Both the position numbers and the translations under genes were made by a program. A stretch of DNA of 64,000 bases from Gambelia wislizenii (taxonomy: Eukaryota; Chordata; Lepidosauria; Squamata; Crotaphytidae): positions 221,081,001-221,145,000 of the forward strand of contig JAUMIR010000004.1 of assembly GCA_030847615.1 (NCBI GenBank), written 5' to 3'. Each line of letters begins with the position of its first letter. Within the stretch, counting starts at the first letter, position 1. Under the pieces are notes generated by a model. That model worked only from the letters and a program-made list of their open reading frames with translations. It had not been told where the DNA came from and ran no database searches. Shown here in pieces: positions 1 to 12,188 of this stretch.

Positions 1-1712
1 TAGAGGTCTCATAGAGAAGCTTCCCTGTCACTACAAATATTGACATATTTTAGGGATGGGACTCCTTCAGTGGTGGGGAATAGTTACTAGTGAGGAGAAG
101 TCATAATGAACTGAAGCTATTTCAGTGGAGTTTAGGTTCACTTAGTAAGTAGTTTGGAATCTCCCTTTCCACATTCTAAACTTGAGTAGGTAAATCTCAG
201 ATTTTCCTGCAGTGCCTGATCTGAGAATGACCTCACTACTTGGTTGGTTGTGTTATCCCTAATATGCAGACAGGAAGCCTGATGACCCACCTACAGGCTG
301 TCTACAGCTTGTTTGACTCACTGTTTTGCAGAGCTTGGAATGTCACATTTTAAAAAGGAACTAGTTACATTACTCATTACTCTGATCACTCTACAAGTCC
401 CAACTTGTTACCTGTTACTGCAGTCCAGAAAGTGACTGACTGAATTACACATTATTATCACATCACCATTATTCCACTGAAAATACAGTAAAATCCTCTC
501 TGGTTCCTCCATCTCTGATCACCATGATTTTCTCCCTGGGCTCCTTCTCTTCAGCCACATGGGCTCACCATAGCAGACCATGTGGTTTACCATGTGCACT
601 GTACACAGAAACTTTGTGTGAGCAGACAGATTCAGAAGTGTCACTCAGTCCTTCTTCCCTTTCCATCTTCCTCTTGCCAAATCATTTGCTCTACATCTTA
701 TGCCTGAACCAGCCAGCCTCAGGCACGGAGAGGAACACCCTCTTCTCCTGTATACACCCTCCCTATAAACTCTGGGCCTTTTCACACTATACATTTATAA
801 CACTGTGATTCTACTTTAACTGGCATAACTCTATCCTATGTAACCCTGGGGTTTGCAATGTAGGGAGAGGTATTTAGAGTTCACAGCCAGAGAGCACTAT
901 TGCCTCTGACTGAACTACAAATCCCAGGATTCCATAAGATACAGCCATGGCAGGCAAAGTGGAATCACAGTGATATACAGTAATTGTTTAATGTGAAAGA
1001 GTCCTCTCTTAGACAACTCACACCAACCTAGCCAGCCCAAGTACACACTCTGTGCCTCTGTTTGGAGCAGGCTAAAAACCTAGCAAGGCATCCTTCACCC
1101 ATCCCCAAACACTCATACTGACTTTTTCTTTCTGGCAGCACCAACAGGGTCTTTCATGTGGGCGGAACAGAGAAAGAAAAGGCAGGATAACTATTTTTTT
1201 AAATTATGCAGGTGGGGTGGGTTAAAATTCCAACTAATCAGAATCTCTAGTACAACTCGTGTTTTCAGCAGTAGACACTTCTGGTAGCCAAGGGAAGTTA
1301 TTTTCTGAATTAAAATGGGAGCACCTCTTCAGTCTTACATGCCAAAAGATTTGCTTTCAGATTGACTGTAAGAATGATTTATCCAAAGAGGAGCCTGCTT
1401 GCTGTTGCCTTGCTACATGATGCACCGATTTAAAAGGAAGCACACCCAGAGCTGTGCACAGATGCCTCCTGCACCTTGTTATAAAAGTTTGGTGGAGACT
1501 TCCAGGAGAGGCAGTTTTCCTTTTAATGCCCATTTTGGGGAATGGGAGGAATGTCTGGGAGGGACCTGGATGCTGAAAAACTGGGCGTAGGGCCTGCTTG
1601 ATGCCTACAGGATGCATGTTTGTCACCCCTCCCTGTATTTTTTTGACTAATTGTTTGTGCAACACTTTCTCCCCACTTTTTGAAACATAGCGGTGTTCCC
1701 TTTGTCTTGCAG
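1..1712. other. Intron/upstream part of the enoyl-CoA-hydratase-like gene, no exon recognised
   Basis: No coding exon is recognised here. A frame at 524-808 is open for 94 codons but resembles no family I know and has no clear splice sites. The stretch contains a palindromic TIR element at 801-973 and ends in a pyrimidine-rich tract running into the AG acceptor at 1711-1712. Earlier exons of the gene probably lie to the left of the window. Confidence 0.4.
801..973. repeat. Palindromic (snapback) TIR element, MITE-like
   Basis: The two halves are near-complementary: CACTGTGATTC at the left end and GAATCACAGTG at the right, continuing inward with a CTTTAACTGGCAT type arm against a GCCATGGCAGGCAAAG arm. 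Other copies in the window are at 3212-3345, 19079-19840, 51466-51679 and 62695-62896. They carry the same CCACTTTAACTGCCATGGC core and share a middle section of the type CCTGGGATTTGTAGTTTG. Confidence 0.75.
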
Positions 1713-1936
1713 CTCTTCACTGTGCCATTGAATTGGCAGAACAAATCTCAGCGTTTCCACAACAGTGTATGCGTGAGGACAGAAACTCTGCTTACTACAG
1801 TTCATTTGACGCTTCTTCATTCACAGAAGCCATGCAACATGAGTTTGACACAGGAGTGCAGGTGATATTAAAGGAGTCCATTCCTGGTGCTAAGAAATTC
1901 AGCTCAGGACAGGGGCGTAGTGGAGCACAACTGTAA
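1713..1936 (+). CDS. 3'-terminal coding exon of an enoyl-CoA-hydratase-like (crotonase-fold) protein
   Basis: A pyrimidine tract and AG acceptor (1711-1712) precede an open frame entered at phase 1: the first two bases complete a codon and in-frame codons start at 1715. It encodes about 73 residues ending at TAA 1934-1936. The peptide reads ALHCAIELAEQISAFPQ, then a CMREDRNSA block, SFTEAMQHEFDTGV and a KFSSGQGRSG tail. This matches the C-terminal helical region of one crotonase subgroup, where bacterial and animal members have an AxxLAxxIAxFPQxCLRxDRxSA helix, a xEFxxG segment and an ARFxxGxGRxG end. The catalytic oxyanion-hole part would be in exons upstream of the window. Family assignment is from pattern memory. 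The exon itself (acceptor, frame, stop, poly(A) signals downstream) is well supported. The usual mammalian neighbours of BMP6 do not include such a gene as far as I recall. Confidence 0.68.
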
Positions 1937-2280
1937 GGAGCTGAATTTCATTTTTGCTTGAAAACATGTCATAGAGTATTGTTGAGTTTTTTAAAAAAAG
2001 TGTGTAGCAATGACAAAGTAATGAAGTCAGAGCTTGGAAACATTCTTTTTTTTTTTTTTGGACTACGAGCTCCCAGAATCCCCTAGCTAGCATAGTCATC
2101 AGCTTTACTGGTTAGATATTCTGGCATCTATAGTCCAATAAAGTAACTTTTCCAAGTTCAGTATGCAGTATGTGTATGTATCTTATTGAAATGCCCACTT
2201 TGTAACTTTTCATTGTCTATCTTCAGTGGTGGCAAATTCAAATTTGTGCCACTTTAATAAAGCCAATTGTTTTAAAATGT
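1937..2280 (+). other. 3' UTR with two AATAAA polyadenylation signals
   Basis: After the stop codon there are AATAAA hexamers at 2137-2142 and 2256-2261. The first overlaps the end of a degraded TIR repeat (about 2049-2146, bounded by GGACTACGAGCTCCCAGAAT and TATAGTCCAATAAAG). That repeat resembles the common amniote hAT-type element with GGACTACAACTCCCAGAAT ends. Which site is used cannot be told from sequence. Confidence 0.55.
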
Positions 2281-2350
2281 GAATTACTAACCTGTCATTT
2301 GTATATTTAAGGCCTTAAAATGGTTGCATAATGACTAGTGTTTTAAAGTA

Positions 2351-2572
2351 CAGGTCGACCCCTGTATCCATGGATTCAGTATCTGCAGTTTAACTTATCC
2401 ACATCCAAAAATTTATGTTCTCTCTAGGTATTTCTAGGTCCTCCAATGTGATTCTGTGGCCAACTTCCAGCATTCTTCTCATTGAAAATAATAGGCTTCC
2501 CTATTATCCATGGTTTCAGGTATCCACTTGGAGTCTTGGAATGTATCCCTTGTGGATACGGGGGTTGACCTG
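2351..2572. mobile_element. Tigger/pogo-like non-autonomous DNA element (222 bp), complete
   Basis: Terminal inverted repeats CAGGTCGACCCCTGTATCC and GGATACGGGGGTTGACCTG face each other and the element is flanked by TA on both sides (2349-2350 and 2573-2574). The TIR form and TA target are those of pogo/Tigger members of Tc1/mariner. Relatives in this window are at 13391, 17909, 23229, 29247, 32430, 40573 and 55300. Confidence 0.8.
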
Positions 2573-2574
2573 TA

Positions 2575-5500
2575 CTTGACAGTCTATGTTAACTGCTATC
2601 TCTGGCATTAGAGCTTCTGTGCATTTTTCTGCTTTTTCATTCACTCATTTGCACTGAAAACATTGCTTCCTCAACCCAATTAAAATCTGGGGGCAGGGCA
2701 AGGTACTGATATCATTGACAACTAGCATGTAACTGAAACCTTAAGAATGCTAACAGGGAGATGAATTCCATAAAAGCCAGGTCACAAAGGAGTTAGCCCA
2801 AATTTCTGTGTATGTATGATTCTGATATGGTCACACACATGCACAGTTCTTCTCCAGTCAGAATTACATCTGTTACCAGGGATAGGGCGAGCTGCTCTCT
2901 CTGTTGTCATATGATTGAAGAGAATGCACACAGAGGAGTTCCATATGTCCACTCTAGCCAACATGGGCCTTTGGATGGGGGTGGATGTGGTTTTTAAGTC
3001 TGGAATCTGTGTTCTTGAGTAGGAGGAAATAACAGAACTTTAATTGGTTATTTACATAGATGAGGGGTGGAGAACATGTGGCCCTCAGATGTTGTTAGAG
3101 TCCAGCTCCCATCAGACTCAATCCACATGACCAGTGGTTAGGGATAATAGGAGCTGTAGTCTACACAATCCAGGCAGAGTGTGGGTTCCCCAGCTCTGAC
3201 TTTGGTGTCTCTCACACTGCACAATTATAGTACATTGATGCCACTTTAACTGCTGTGACTCCATTCTATAGAATCCTGGATTTGTAATTTTGTGAAGTAT
3301 TTGGAAATCTCTCTGCTGGAGAGCTCTAGTGCTTCACCAAACTCATCAGGTCATTTATGAAAAGTTAAAAAGCCCTTGTTCCACTAAAGATCCTTGGGCA
3401 CCCCCCAACACCCATATAAAGAACATTAGAGGACCTCTCTTACATCATGATACAAGTTTGCTCAGGAGTATTTGGTGAGGGGCTTTGTCAAAAGCCTTTT
3501 GGAATTTTAAGTAACCAATACATACTGAATCACCCCTGTACATATATTTATGGATACTGTCAAGGAACTATTAAATATTAATGCAACAAGACTTAGCATT
3601 GCAGAGCTTCCTGTTATATATAATTGACAATATTATTTTAAATAAAGGTTTCCACCAGTTTTTACCAGAACAGATGTTAACTAGCTTATAATTTCCTAGG
3701 TTCTCCAGGGCCCGGCTTTAAAATCTAGTGTTACACTGATCACTCTTCAGTCCTTTGGTATAGAGGCTGATTTTAGGGACAGGTCATATATTTCTGGTGA
3801 AAGACCAACTATTTCACATGTGAATTTCTAAAGAGTTATCAGATGAATACCATCTGGATTAAATGATTGTTTTTAAACTTGTTAGAAGGATCTTGTCACA
3901 GCTATGTCTCAGCTTTCATTCCTAAAAATGGGTATGTGGCCTGCATCTTTTGCAGTGAAGACAGATGAAAAGAATTAATGTACCATAGTTGCAATCTCCT
4001 TATCCTCTTTAGCAGTTGTTTAATTTTGTTGTCATCTAATGGTCTGTCTCCCTGTCTGGTTTCTTGTTTCTGACGTATTGGAAGAATTCCTTATTCTTGG
4101 TTCTGATGCTATTAATGATATGCTTCTCAAAATCCCTTTTTGATATCTCTTATTTGCATTTCCTTTGCAAGATTGTGTTTCTTTGTGTTCTTCTCACTTG
4201 TGCAAGACATGAGACTTCCAGGTCCTGAAGGAAGCCTTTTCTATAGCAGCTTACTCAACACCACTTATTAACCAAGCTGGTGACCTCTTGGACTTTATGC
4301 TATCTTTTCTAACCTTATAGATATAGATTAACAATAATGAATCATATGGCACCATGGAGAATAGCAAGTTTTATTTGTCAGAAGGTTTCAGGGACTGCAG
4401 ACCACTTTATCAAGTGCTTGGACTGCTGCTTCAGTTGACAGATTATTATATATGCAAACAATCAGACTTACATTCTGGTTTTAAAAACTGAATGAAAAGT
4501 TGAACTCTTAACTTGGCTGAGATCTATGGCTGCACTTTAGTTTAAAGACCTAATAACATATGCAGCCATGAATATCACTGGATTTCTCTGAGTAAGACAT
4601 TGTGCAGTCTAACTTACTTCATCATCTGCATTGTTGTGAATAAAATGAGAATTTATATGCCAACCTGAGCTTCTGGAATGAATGATGAGATACAGAAGTA
4701 AAAGGTAAATTGAAAAGGTTACATCCAGAGGGGGTAGTTGTGTTCATCCATTGCAAGACAAAGTGTCCTATGACATCTTAAAGACGAATAAATGTATTAT
4801 AGTAAAAGCTCTAGTAGATCATATGGTTATTTAAACATATGTTCCTATATCTTAAATTGCTCTGGTGATGGCAGATGTAGTCATGGGTGTATTTGCAGTA
4901 CATAACTGACAAAGAAATGACACAGTTTCTGAGTACTAGAACAGACAGTACCTTGGCTTAGGAGCAAGGTTTTAAAGAAATTAAATCAAAAAGCAAAGTC
5001 CTATTTTTTCCTATATGGAAGGTGGCTTTTTTTTTTTTGAGGGCTGACCCTGTTTGACCACCAGATGTCCCCCGCAAGTAGGAAAATTTCATGTTCCTAA
5101 AGCTATTCTGCATTCAGAACATGTTTAAAGAGAGGACAGTGAAAGGAAAGCTTGAGAGAGAGAGAGAGAGCAAATATGAGGAGGTGAAACATTCTTTTAA
5201 CAGTATTAATGTTTAATTTGGTAGGCTGAAAACCCTCACAAAACACTGTTCTGTTTTGTATGTTTCCTGTACCTAAAAAGAATTTTAAATCCTCTTAAAA
5301 GTTCACAATTTAATTTCAAATAAGAAAATCTCAAATGGGAAGGTGTATCTATGATCCCTTTTCACCAATTCCTTGATGATGGTGAAACATCCAAATGGAC
5401 TCCAGGACTCATCTAAAGCAAGTTGCAGAGAATACTAATTAAGACCATAGTCAGAATATAGATTAGGGCTCTGATACCCAAATACATCATTATATGACAA

Positions 5501-6020
5501 CATAAGCACAGATCACATTATAAGCTCTTGCCTGATAACAAAACAACTTTGCTCAGTGCAGATAGAAAGGATGCCTACTAAATGAGTCTGGAATGAAAAG
5601 TGGAAAGGGGATTCCTTTGAGGTCTGGAGTAAACTTGTGATTTCAAAACCTTCCAAACTGCCACAAGTACAGTTCCTCACCCATTTGCTAAGTGCCCATT
5701 TGTCTGAAGGAAAGCAAACCACCTTGGATGGAGAGAGGAGAACTCTTTGTGGAGGTGCATGTGCTTTGAAGCACATTGACCCTCCACCACAAATTAAGTG
5801 GCTGAAGAGGAAATGAAATAAACTCTCTTTTTTGTTCAGATGTGAGCATGCAAATTTAGGCACATTTTGTTCAAGGGATGCTTCATGTTCAACCTCTGAA
5901 CCAAAAACAAAGTTTCTTCTCAATAGCTTTACGGTATAAGCCTATGTTAACCGGGACTAAGCAACAAAATCCAGGCCTTCTTTTTCACACCCTTTCTCTC
6001 TCCAAACCCTAATATTGAGT
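2575..6020. other. Intergenic DNA with degraded repeats
   Basis: No exon is seen. A degraded hAT-type TIR element lies at 3062-3190 (AACATGTGGCCCTCAGATG), and a partial palindromic element at 3212-3345. A short GA run is at about 5153-5170. The 136-codon minus-strand open frame at 5513-5923 has no recognisable motif and no splice context, so it is treated as chance. Confidence 0.5.
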
Positions 6021-6024
6021 GTAA

Positions 6025-6200
6025 TATAGTTAGAATGTTGGACTGGCACTTGGAAGATCCAGGGTCAAGTTACTATTGAGTTGTGAAACCCACTGGGTGA
6101 TGTTGGGTGAGTCATTCTTTTAGCCTAACCTACTTAAGAGGGTTGTTATTGTGAGAATAAAGTTGAGAGGAAGACAGACATTGGATAAAAGATGAGATAT
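6025..6200 (+). repeat. tRNA-derived SINE, old copy
   Basis: It contains a box-B-like segment (TTGGAAGATCCAGGGTCAAGT), the motif CCCACTGGGTGATGTTGGG, AGCCTAACCTACTTAAGAGG, and a GTTGTTATTGTGAGAATAAAG tail-side block, the order seen in reptile tRNA-type SINEs. A related minus-strand copy is at about 23600-23815. Confidence 0.55.
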
Positions 6201-7828
6201 AGATGATAAAACAAACCACTGTGTGGCTAGACAGCAATTGCTACAGTCACTTGTCTCATACTGAAACATTTCCTGGGACTAACAGGGATAATTTAAGACT
6301 GTCCATGAAACCCAGGAAATCTAGGCTGCGAGGAAGAGCTGAGTAAAGGATAGGGGGAAATATCTTCCTCTTAGCTCCGCCCTTCTTCCCATCTGACATA
6401 TTTTGTGGGGGGACACCACTTGGAACAATTAATTTGGAATAATGGCTATATCTTATTGGCTACATATATATTTTACAGCTAACAGTTCTGTTGTTTCTCC
6501 AGTGGCTAATCAATCCAAGGAATATAATCACTAACACAAGTTGGACAATGTTGCAAAGTTAGTTATATACTGTAGTCCTAAACAATGGGTTGTACAGTGC
6601 ACTTTGCCTGAAGCCTACCCCTGAATCTTTCTTGGAGTTTGAACACAGTATCCTAGCAGATAATTGAGCAGGGGCTACAGTAGGGTTCTGCCTTGTAGGA
6701 CTATTACAAAATTGCCTTGTTCTTGGAGTAATAACTAGCCATAGTGCTCTTAGTATTTTTAGAAATGTAAGTGAAACTCTATGCAAAACTTACTTTGTTT
6801 TCTTTATTTGGCTTACTTGTCATGCAAAGGAAAATATGCCTATTATCTGAGGGGATCTTTTGGAATGAACAAAGATTAACTACTTAGTTTATGGGCGGGG
6901 GTGGGGGAGGAATGGCTGGTTTTGAGTTCATGGACTTCCTGTTAAAGTTATTCACAGGTTATTATACTTCCTGTTAACTACCCTACTTCTGAAATAAGAT
7001 ACATTGTTTTTAGTATGAGGGCCACCATAAATAAGTTGTTGAGGAGAGGAGGAAACACATGTGAAGGAATATATAAACGTGTCTGATTGTCTGCCCAAGA
7101 ATTTATCTGCGTTACATGGCTGGCAGTCATTCAGCAAGGGCAAAATGTAGATCCTTAAAAGCTGTATTTTGAAATAGACATAGATTCTTAAGAGTTGTAT
7201 GGCACAGCATAAGTTGATTTTCTAAGCTAGACAATCACATTTGATTAGGGTAAACAAGCTCCTGGGCTATCTAACAGCTGTGTGGAAGAAGAGGGAATTT
7301 CAATAGGTGCAGATTCCCTCATTCCTTTGTAGCACTGTGCTGTGGAACACCAGCACCAATTGAAATTCCTGTTTCCACATAGATTTTAAAAAGTGGCAGC
7401 TTTTTTGTCTGTTGGAACTACAGTAGTTCCCTCTATTTTTAGTGGAAAAGTTTTACAAGTAAGACCTCTGGTTTATGAGTTTAAGAATCTGCAGTCCCTA
7501 CATCTTTCAATCTGGAAGAACTTCACTAAGAACAAAGTGAGATAAAGTGGGTCAACCTACTCTCAGAAATTCTGAGAAATTTTCAAATAGCAAATATCAC
7601 ATTTTTTTAGACGCAGTATATCTGATGCAACCAAGCACTGAGATAAGATGCTCTTCATCAGGAGATACTAAGATTGGTGAATGCACATAAGGTATCCTTC
7701 TCAATGCTCAGACTTATGTGGAATAGTCTAATTGGGTTTTGTGGACGTTAACAGAGTTCTCAGGCAAAGACTGTTTCTAAAGTTCCACCAAGCACCTGGG
7801 CTTCTTATAGATCAGTAGTTCTAAACCA

Positions 7829-7864
<36 letters not shown>

Positions 7865-9130
7865 TGGACTCCTATGAGAATCTGATGAAATGTGTGGGCC
7901 GTCTCCCCAGAAAAAAAAAAAACAGGTAATTTTATAGGTTGTTTTGTTGCATTGGAACTTTTTCTTTCATATAGGCTAGTATGGAATGAAAAAGTACAGT
8001 GAACATTTGAAAACACTGTAGTTTTACCATACAATTCAGTTTGACAGGGGGAAAAAACTAAAAGTAGGAAGTAGGAGAAAATATCATTTTTTTGTGTCTG
8101 GTTCACAAATCCTCTACAGATCTTTGGAGCCCACATTAAGAACCTGTTATAGATGGTATCTAACTCGTATTAGAGTCCTTTGCATGTGTGTATAGGGATG
8201 GTTCTGTTAAATACCTGTATTAAACCTTGTTTCAGTTAAGTCTACCTTATAGACTTATAACTTATAGACCTTTATTTGATTTCTGGTTTTGGGGCAATGT
8301 TGTCATATCAGCAGTGGCAATTAGGGGGTGTGGTGAGGCCGAACCGCACCAGGTGACACTGTCAGAGGGAGGGGTGACACAGGACTTAGTAACAGCACAG
8401 TGTCATATGCCTCTGATGACACTAGCCTAAATCCTATTAGTCCCAACTAGAGTAGAACCATTGAATCAATTGTTGAATGATGAGTCAACACATAAGTAAA
8501 TTTTATTGATTCAGTAAGTCTACAATAAGTTGGTACTAACAATAGGATTTTGGCCACTTTATAATAACAGTAGAAAGAGTGCCCATAAAAGATGCATGAA
8601 CTTGCGCATCTTGTCTGGAGGGTGTCCCCTCCATATTGGGAGGGAAAAAACCAACCAGGTAAGATAACCAATATTGCTCTGTGTCAGGAGTGGGCAACCT
8701 GTGGTGCTCCAGCTGTTGTTGGAGTGCAGCTTCTATCATCTCTCAGTGTTGTTTATGTTGGCTAGAGCAGATGGGAGTTGCAGCCCAGCAACTCTGGGAG
8801 AGTCACAAATTGCCCATCCTTGACTTAAGGAGTCCCTGGGTGAGTTTGGGTAACCTTTTCAGTTTTCATAACAGAGGAAATCAGAGCACCAACAGGATAG
8901 TTATGTGCCTTGCGGGGAGGGGAGGAAAGTGTCCTTCTCATGTTGGTGGAGAGGATGAGGACTCTAGTGACCCCAAGTCAACACTTAAGGCTCTCTAGGT
9001 ATCTTTCCAGACTTCTAACTGCCACACAGCTTCCTTTAATAACTGTTAGAGCAGACACCCTGTAAGAGCATGTGGGGCTGGCACTGCTGAGGTATGCCTT
9101 TCTTCTTCTTCCCTGGGGCTGTGGTGTTTA
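6201..9130. other. Intergenic DNA, microsatellite and one small TIR element
   Basis: No gene is recognised. A (GT)n run of about 32 bp is at 7831-7862. A hAT-type MITE at about 8688-8823 has facing ends of the AGTGGGCAACCTGTGG and CACAAATTGCCCATCCTTG kind and the central GATGGGAGTTGCAGCCCAGCAACTCTGG. The rest shows no supported feature. Confidence 0.55.
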
Positions 9131-9135
9131 GGCTT

Positions 9136-9354
9136 TTGCTGTTGTTGTTGTGTGGCAACTCTAAGGTGACCCTACGGCGAATCTATCATGGGGATTTCTT
9201 GGCAAGATTTGTAGGGAGTTTGCCATTGCCTTCCTCTCAGACTGAGAGTGATTTGCTCAAGGTCACTCAGTGAGTCTACATGGCTGACTAGGGATTTGAA
9301 CCCTGGTCACCTGGAGACCTAGCCAACAATTAAACCACTATGGCACGCTGGCTG
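9136..9354 (-). repeat. tRNA-derived SINE (AAC-tailed family)
   Basis: Read on the minus strand: a tRNA-like head ending in AGCGTGCCATAGTGGTTTAA, GGGTTCAAATCC box B, the GTGACCTTGAGCAAATCACTC block, the GGTCACCTTAGAGTTGCCAC block and an AACAACAACAGC tail. Six or more relatives occur in the window (12426, 14806, 15289, 21407, 28440, 53757, 57358). Confidence 0.8.
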
Positions 9355-10680
9355 TTGGAACTTTGGATACTGCATCTCTGTCTAGGAGGTCAAGGAAAGG
9401 GACATCTAGGTTCACACAAGGTGAACCACAAGCAGATTTCCCACCCAAAAGGGTTCTGTGTAGCCTGTAAGTCTACATATTGTGGTTCTGGTAAAGTTAG
9501 TAAAACTATTTTTAGCCCAGTTAATGATGAATGTGTCCTAGAAATCTGTGCCAGTCGGTTCAGTAGTACCTGTACATGAGCCAAGCACATACAGGATTAC
9601 CCATTTCCCCCAGAATCCTCTCTGAGCAAAGTACTCATTCCCATCCCAAATCTTCTTCTGATCCTTCATTTTGCCTTCCTGATCTTCTCCTTCCTCTTCC
9701 CACTGTTCTTGTTCTTCTCCTTTAACTTTTTAAATTTCAGAAAGCATCAGCAAAAAGAAAAAGAAAGACTCCCAGGCACAACATATATTCCCTTGAAGCG
9801 ATGACTTTATTGCCCGAAGGTCAAAAGTTTATCTTAGAATAGTTTTTCTCCCACAATAATGATAATAATAATAATAATAATAATGTTAGAATCTAAATCT
9901 TTAGAATCTAAAACAGGTGGTTCTTAACCTGTGGTCTGTGGACTCCCAAGTTGCTGCAATGTCCTCCCTCACAAGGGGTGCGTGAAAGCTTGAAGGCTGC
10001 TCAGCCCACATGACAGGAGCCAAGGCAAAGGCTGGCTGGCTTGACCTGCGCATTGCCATTCCACCTGCTTCAGCCACAAACATGCAGGAAGAAGCAGAAG
10101 TCTTCCCTCCCTGCCCCTCCAGTGCCTCTGAGGGAAAGGCTGATGGATGGTGTAATTGTATTAATATTGGTGTTGTTGTTAGGCTTTTAAATCTCGAGTT
10201 AAGTCTTGGGGGTCGGCTGCAACAAAAGATATTTAAAAGGGGTCCCTGGTAAAGAAAAGGTTAACAGCCATGATAAATGGTCCAAAACTTCAGTCACACG
10301 TGGTAGACTCTGAAGCTGAGACAACGACGACGTCAATTAATTAATTAATTAATACTATCATCATCATCATCTTAGCCCTAACTTCCCTCCAGGTTCTAGC
10401 CAGGAGAAGAGAACAGCGAGCACATTCCCCTCCTTAGCCTTGAGGTTTCCGTTTCGTCTTTCTTTGGTCTGTTTTCATCTTTCTCCGCCTATCTCATTCT
10501 GGAAAGAAGCAAAAGTTGAACCCATCGGAAACCCATCCAGCTCCCAGCCCGGGACTAGGCGAGAAGCAACGCCCCCTTCCCGAGGAGGAGAGGCTTCTGA
10601 AATGACCGACAGGGACTGCGAGCCTCTTTTCTGCCCACCACAAAAATAAAAATGAAATAAAATAAAAGAGGAGGCGGAGG
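9355..10680. other. Upstream flank of BMP6, simple repeats
   Basis: AT-rich short tandem repeats are present: (ATA)n at about 9858-9886, and (TTAA)n plus (ATC)n at about 10336-10372. A GACGTCA sequence (CRE-like half of a CREB/ATF site) lies just left of the TTAA run near 10328-10335. No gene is recognised. Confidence 0.45.
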
Positions 10681-11345
10681 AGGCGGGCTCTGTTACCAGC
10701 TGGATCGTGGTACCTGCCATGCAGCCGCCGCCGCCGCCGGCACGAGGGACTCCCGAGGAACCAGCCCGGCGGCGCTAAGGCGAGGCGAAGGCGCGCAAAT
10801 TGGGATTGCCTTGAAAACCCTCCTCAGTTTCCACGCCAAAACCTCTGAGGGAAAGGGAGGCGCGGCGGCGGCGGCAGCGGGGGAGACCTAAACAGGAAAG
10901 CCGCGGTTTTGATTTTTCGAAGGGCTTTTGCCTCCTGCAGAGGGAGGAAGGAAAAAAAAAAAGGGGGGGGAAGGAAGGGAGTCCGTTTCTAAGGCATTTC
11001 TTTTTATTCCTTCCCCATCCTTTAGCCTTTCCTACAACTCCGACCCCCCCACCCCCGTTTAAACTCGTTCAAAAACTTCCTTGTCTCTTCCCTGTCTGAA
11101 CTCGGTTGGCGGGAGGAGGAAGAGGCGCAAACAAGACTGCCCGGCTGTCCCGGCTGAGGAGAAAGACAGGCGCCAAGCGGAATTAAGACCACTTGGCGAG
11201 GGTTGGGGGGGGGATCCCCGAAGGAGGCAAGACGGAGGTGAGGGGACTTTGCACCTGAGCGGGACCCTCTTCTCTGTTGGGGAAGGCGCGGGGCGGCAGA
11301 GAGGACCCCCTCCTTGCAACACCCCCCACGGGGTGGGGTGGGGGT

Positions 11346-11404
11346 ATGGGGTTAATAACGACGAGGGAGGCTCCCAACCTTTACCTTCCCCTCCAATGAA
11401 TTAA
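11346..11404 (+). promoter_or_regulatory. Two overlapping upstream open reading frames in the presumed BMP6 leader
   Basis: ATG at 11346 opens a frame of 17 codons stopping at TGA 11397-11399. A second ATG at 11396 overlaps this stop (ATGA) and ends two codons later at TAA 11402-11404. No further ATG lies between 11404 and the BMP6 start at 11534. If transcription begins upstream of 11346 these would be translated before the main frame. Confidence 0.4.
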
Positions 11405-11533
11405 CGCCCCCACCCCGGGGGAAAGGAGGAGGAGGAGGGAGAGAAAGGACTTCGACGGCCAGCCTCAGCCCTAAGCGAAAACTGAGCCACAGGTAGGGGA
11501 GAAGAGGCGGCGGCGGGAGGAGGGGGGACAGCG

Positions 11534-12188
11534 ATGCCTTTGAGGCTGCGCTGGCTGTGGTGGTGGGCGCTGCTGGTGTGTAGCGGCAGCGGCTGCTGTG
11601 GCTCCCCGCCGCCTGTGCTGCCTCCCTTGCCCGCCGCGGGGGCGCTGCTGCCGGCGCTCAGGAGCGCGCCCGGAGAGGGCGAGAGGGGCAAGGAGCCGCC
11701 GGTCTCCTCCACCACCACCACCTCCTCCTCCTCCCCGGCGGGGTTCCTCTACCGCCGCCTCAAGTCTCACGAAAAGCGGGAGATGCAGAAAGAGATCCTC
11801 TCCGTGCTGGGCTTGCCTCACCGGCCCCGGCCCGCGCACGGGCTCCAGCCGCCGCCGCCGCGAGATGAGGGAGAAGCGCCGCTGCCGCGTCCCCAGCGAC
11901 GCCCACCACAGCTGGCGCCTCCGCCGGGCAGGCTCAACTCGGCTCCCCTCTTCATGCTGGATCTGTACCATGCCCTGTCCAGCGAGGAGGAGGAGGCGGC
12001 CGAGGGGGAGCCCCGCGGGAGCGCTCGCCGGGACCTCCCCACCGCGCACCCCTTCCCGCGCAAAACTCTCCTCAGCCACCCGCACCCGGGAGCCTCCGGC
12101 GGCAACGGCGCCTCTCCCGCCCTGGCCAGCTCGCAGGACAGCGCCTTCCTCAGCGACGCCGACATGGTCATGAGCTTCGTCAACCTGG
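11534..12188 (+). CDS. BMP6: Bone morphogenetic protein 6, coding exon 1 (signal peptide and N-terminal prodomain)
   Basis: The exon encodes 218 complete residues plus the first base of the next codon. An arginine- and tryptophan-rich hydrophobic signal peptide occupies about residues 1-24. A low-complexity Pro/Ala then Thr/Ser run (about 55-67) follows. Next comes the conserved prodomain block with [19 protein letters not shown] and [10 protein letters not shown] at about 70-98, then [33 protein letters not shown], and the donor G|GTGAGT at 12188/12189. The [31 protein letters not shown] wording and [16 protein letters not shown] separate BMP6 from BMP5 and BMP7, whose exon 1 is shorter and lacks the proline-rich inserts. 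BMP6 is a secreted TGF-beta-superfamily ligand acting through BMP receptors and SMAD1/5/8, with roles in bone and hepcidin control. The start has G at -3 and is the first in-frame ATG. The mature cysteine-knot domain is not in the window. The phase-1 exon end matches the known split valine codon of BMP5/6/7 genes. Confidence 0.95.

Noticed and set aside
5513..5923. 136-codon minus-strand frame in the intergenic region
   Set aside because: No motif, no convincing start context or splice sites, and ordinary AT-rich composition; likely chance.
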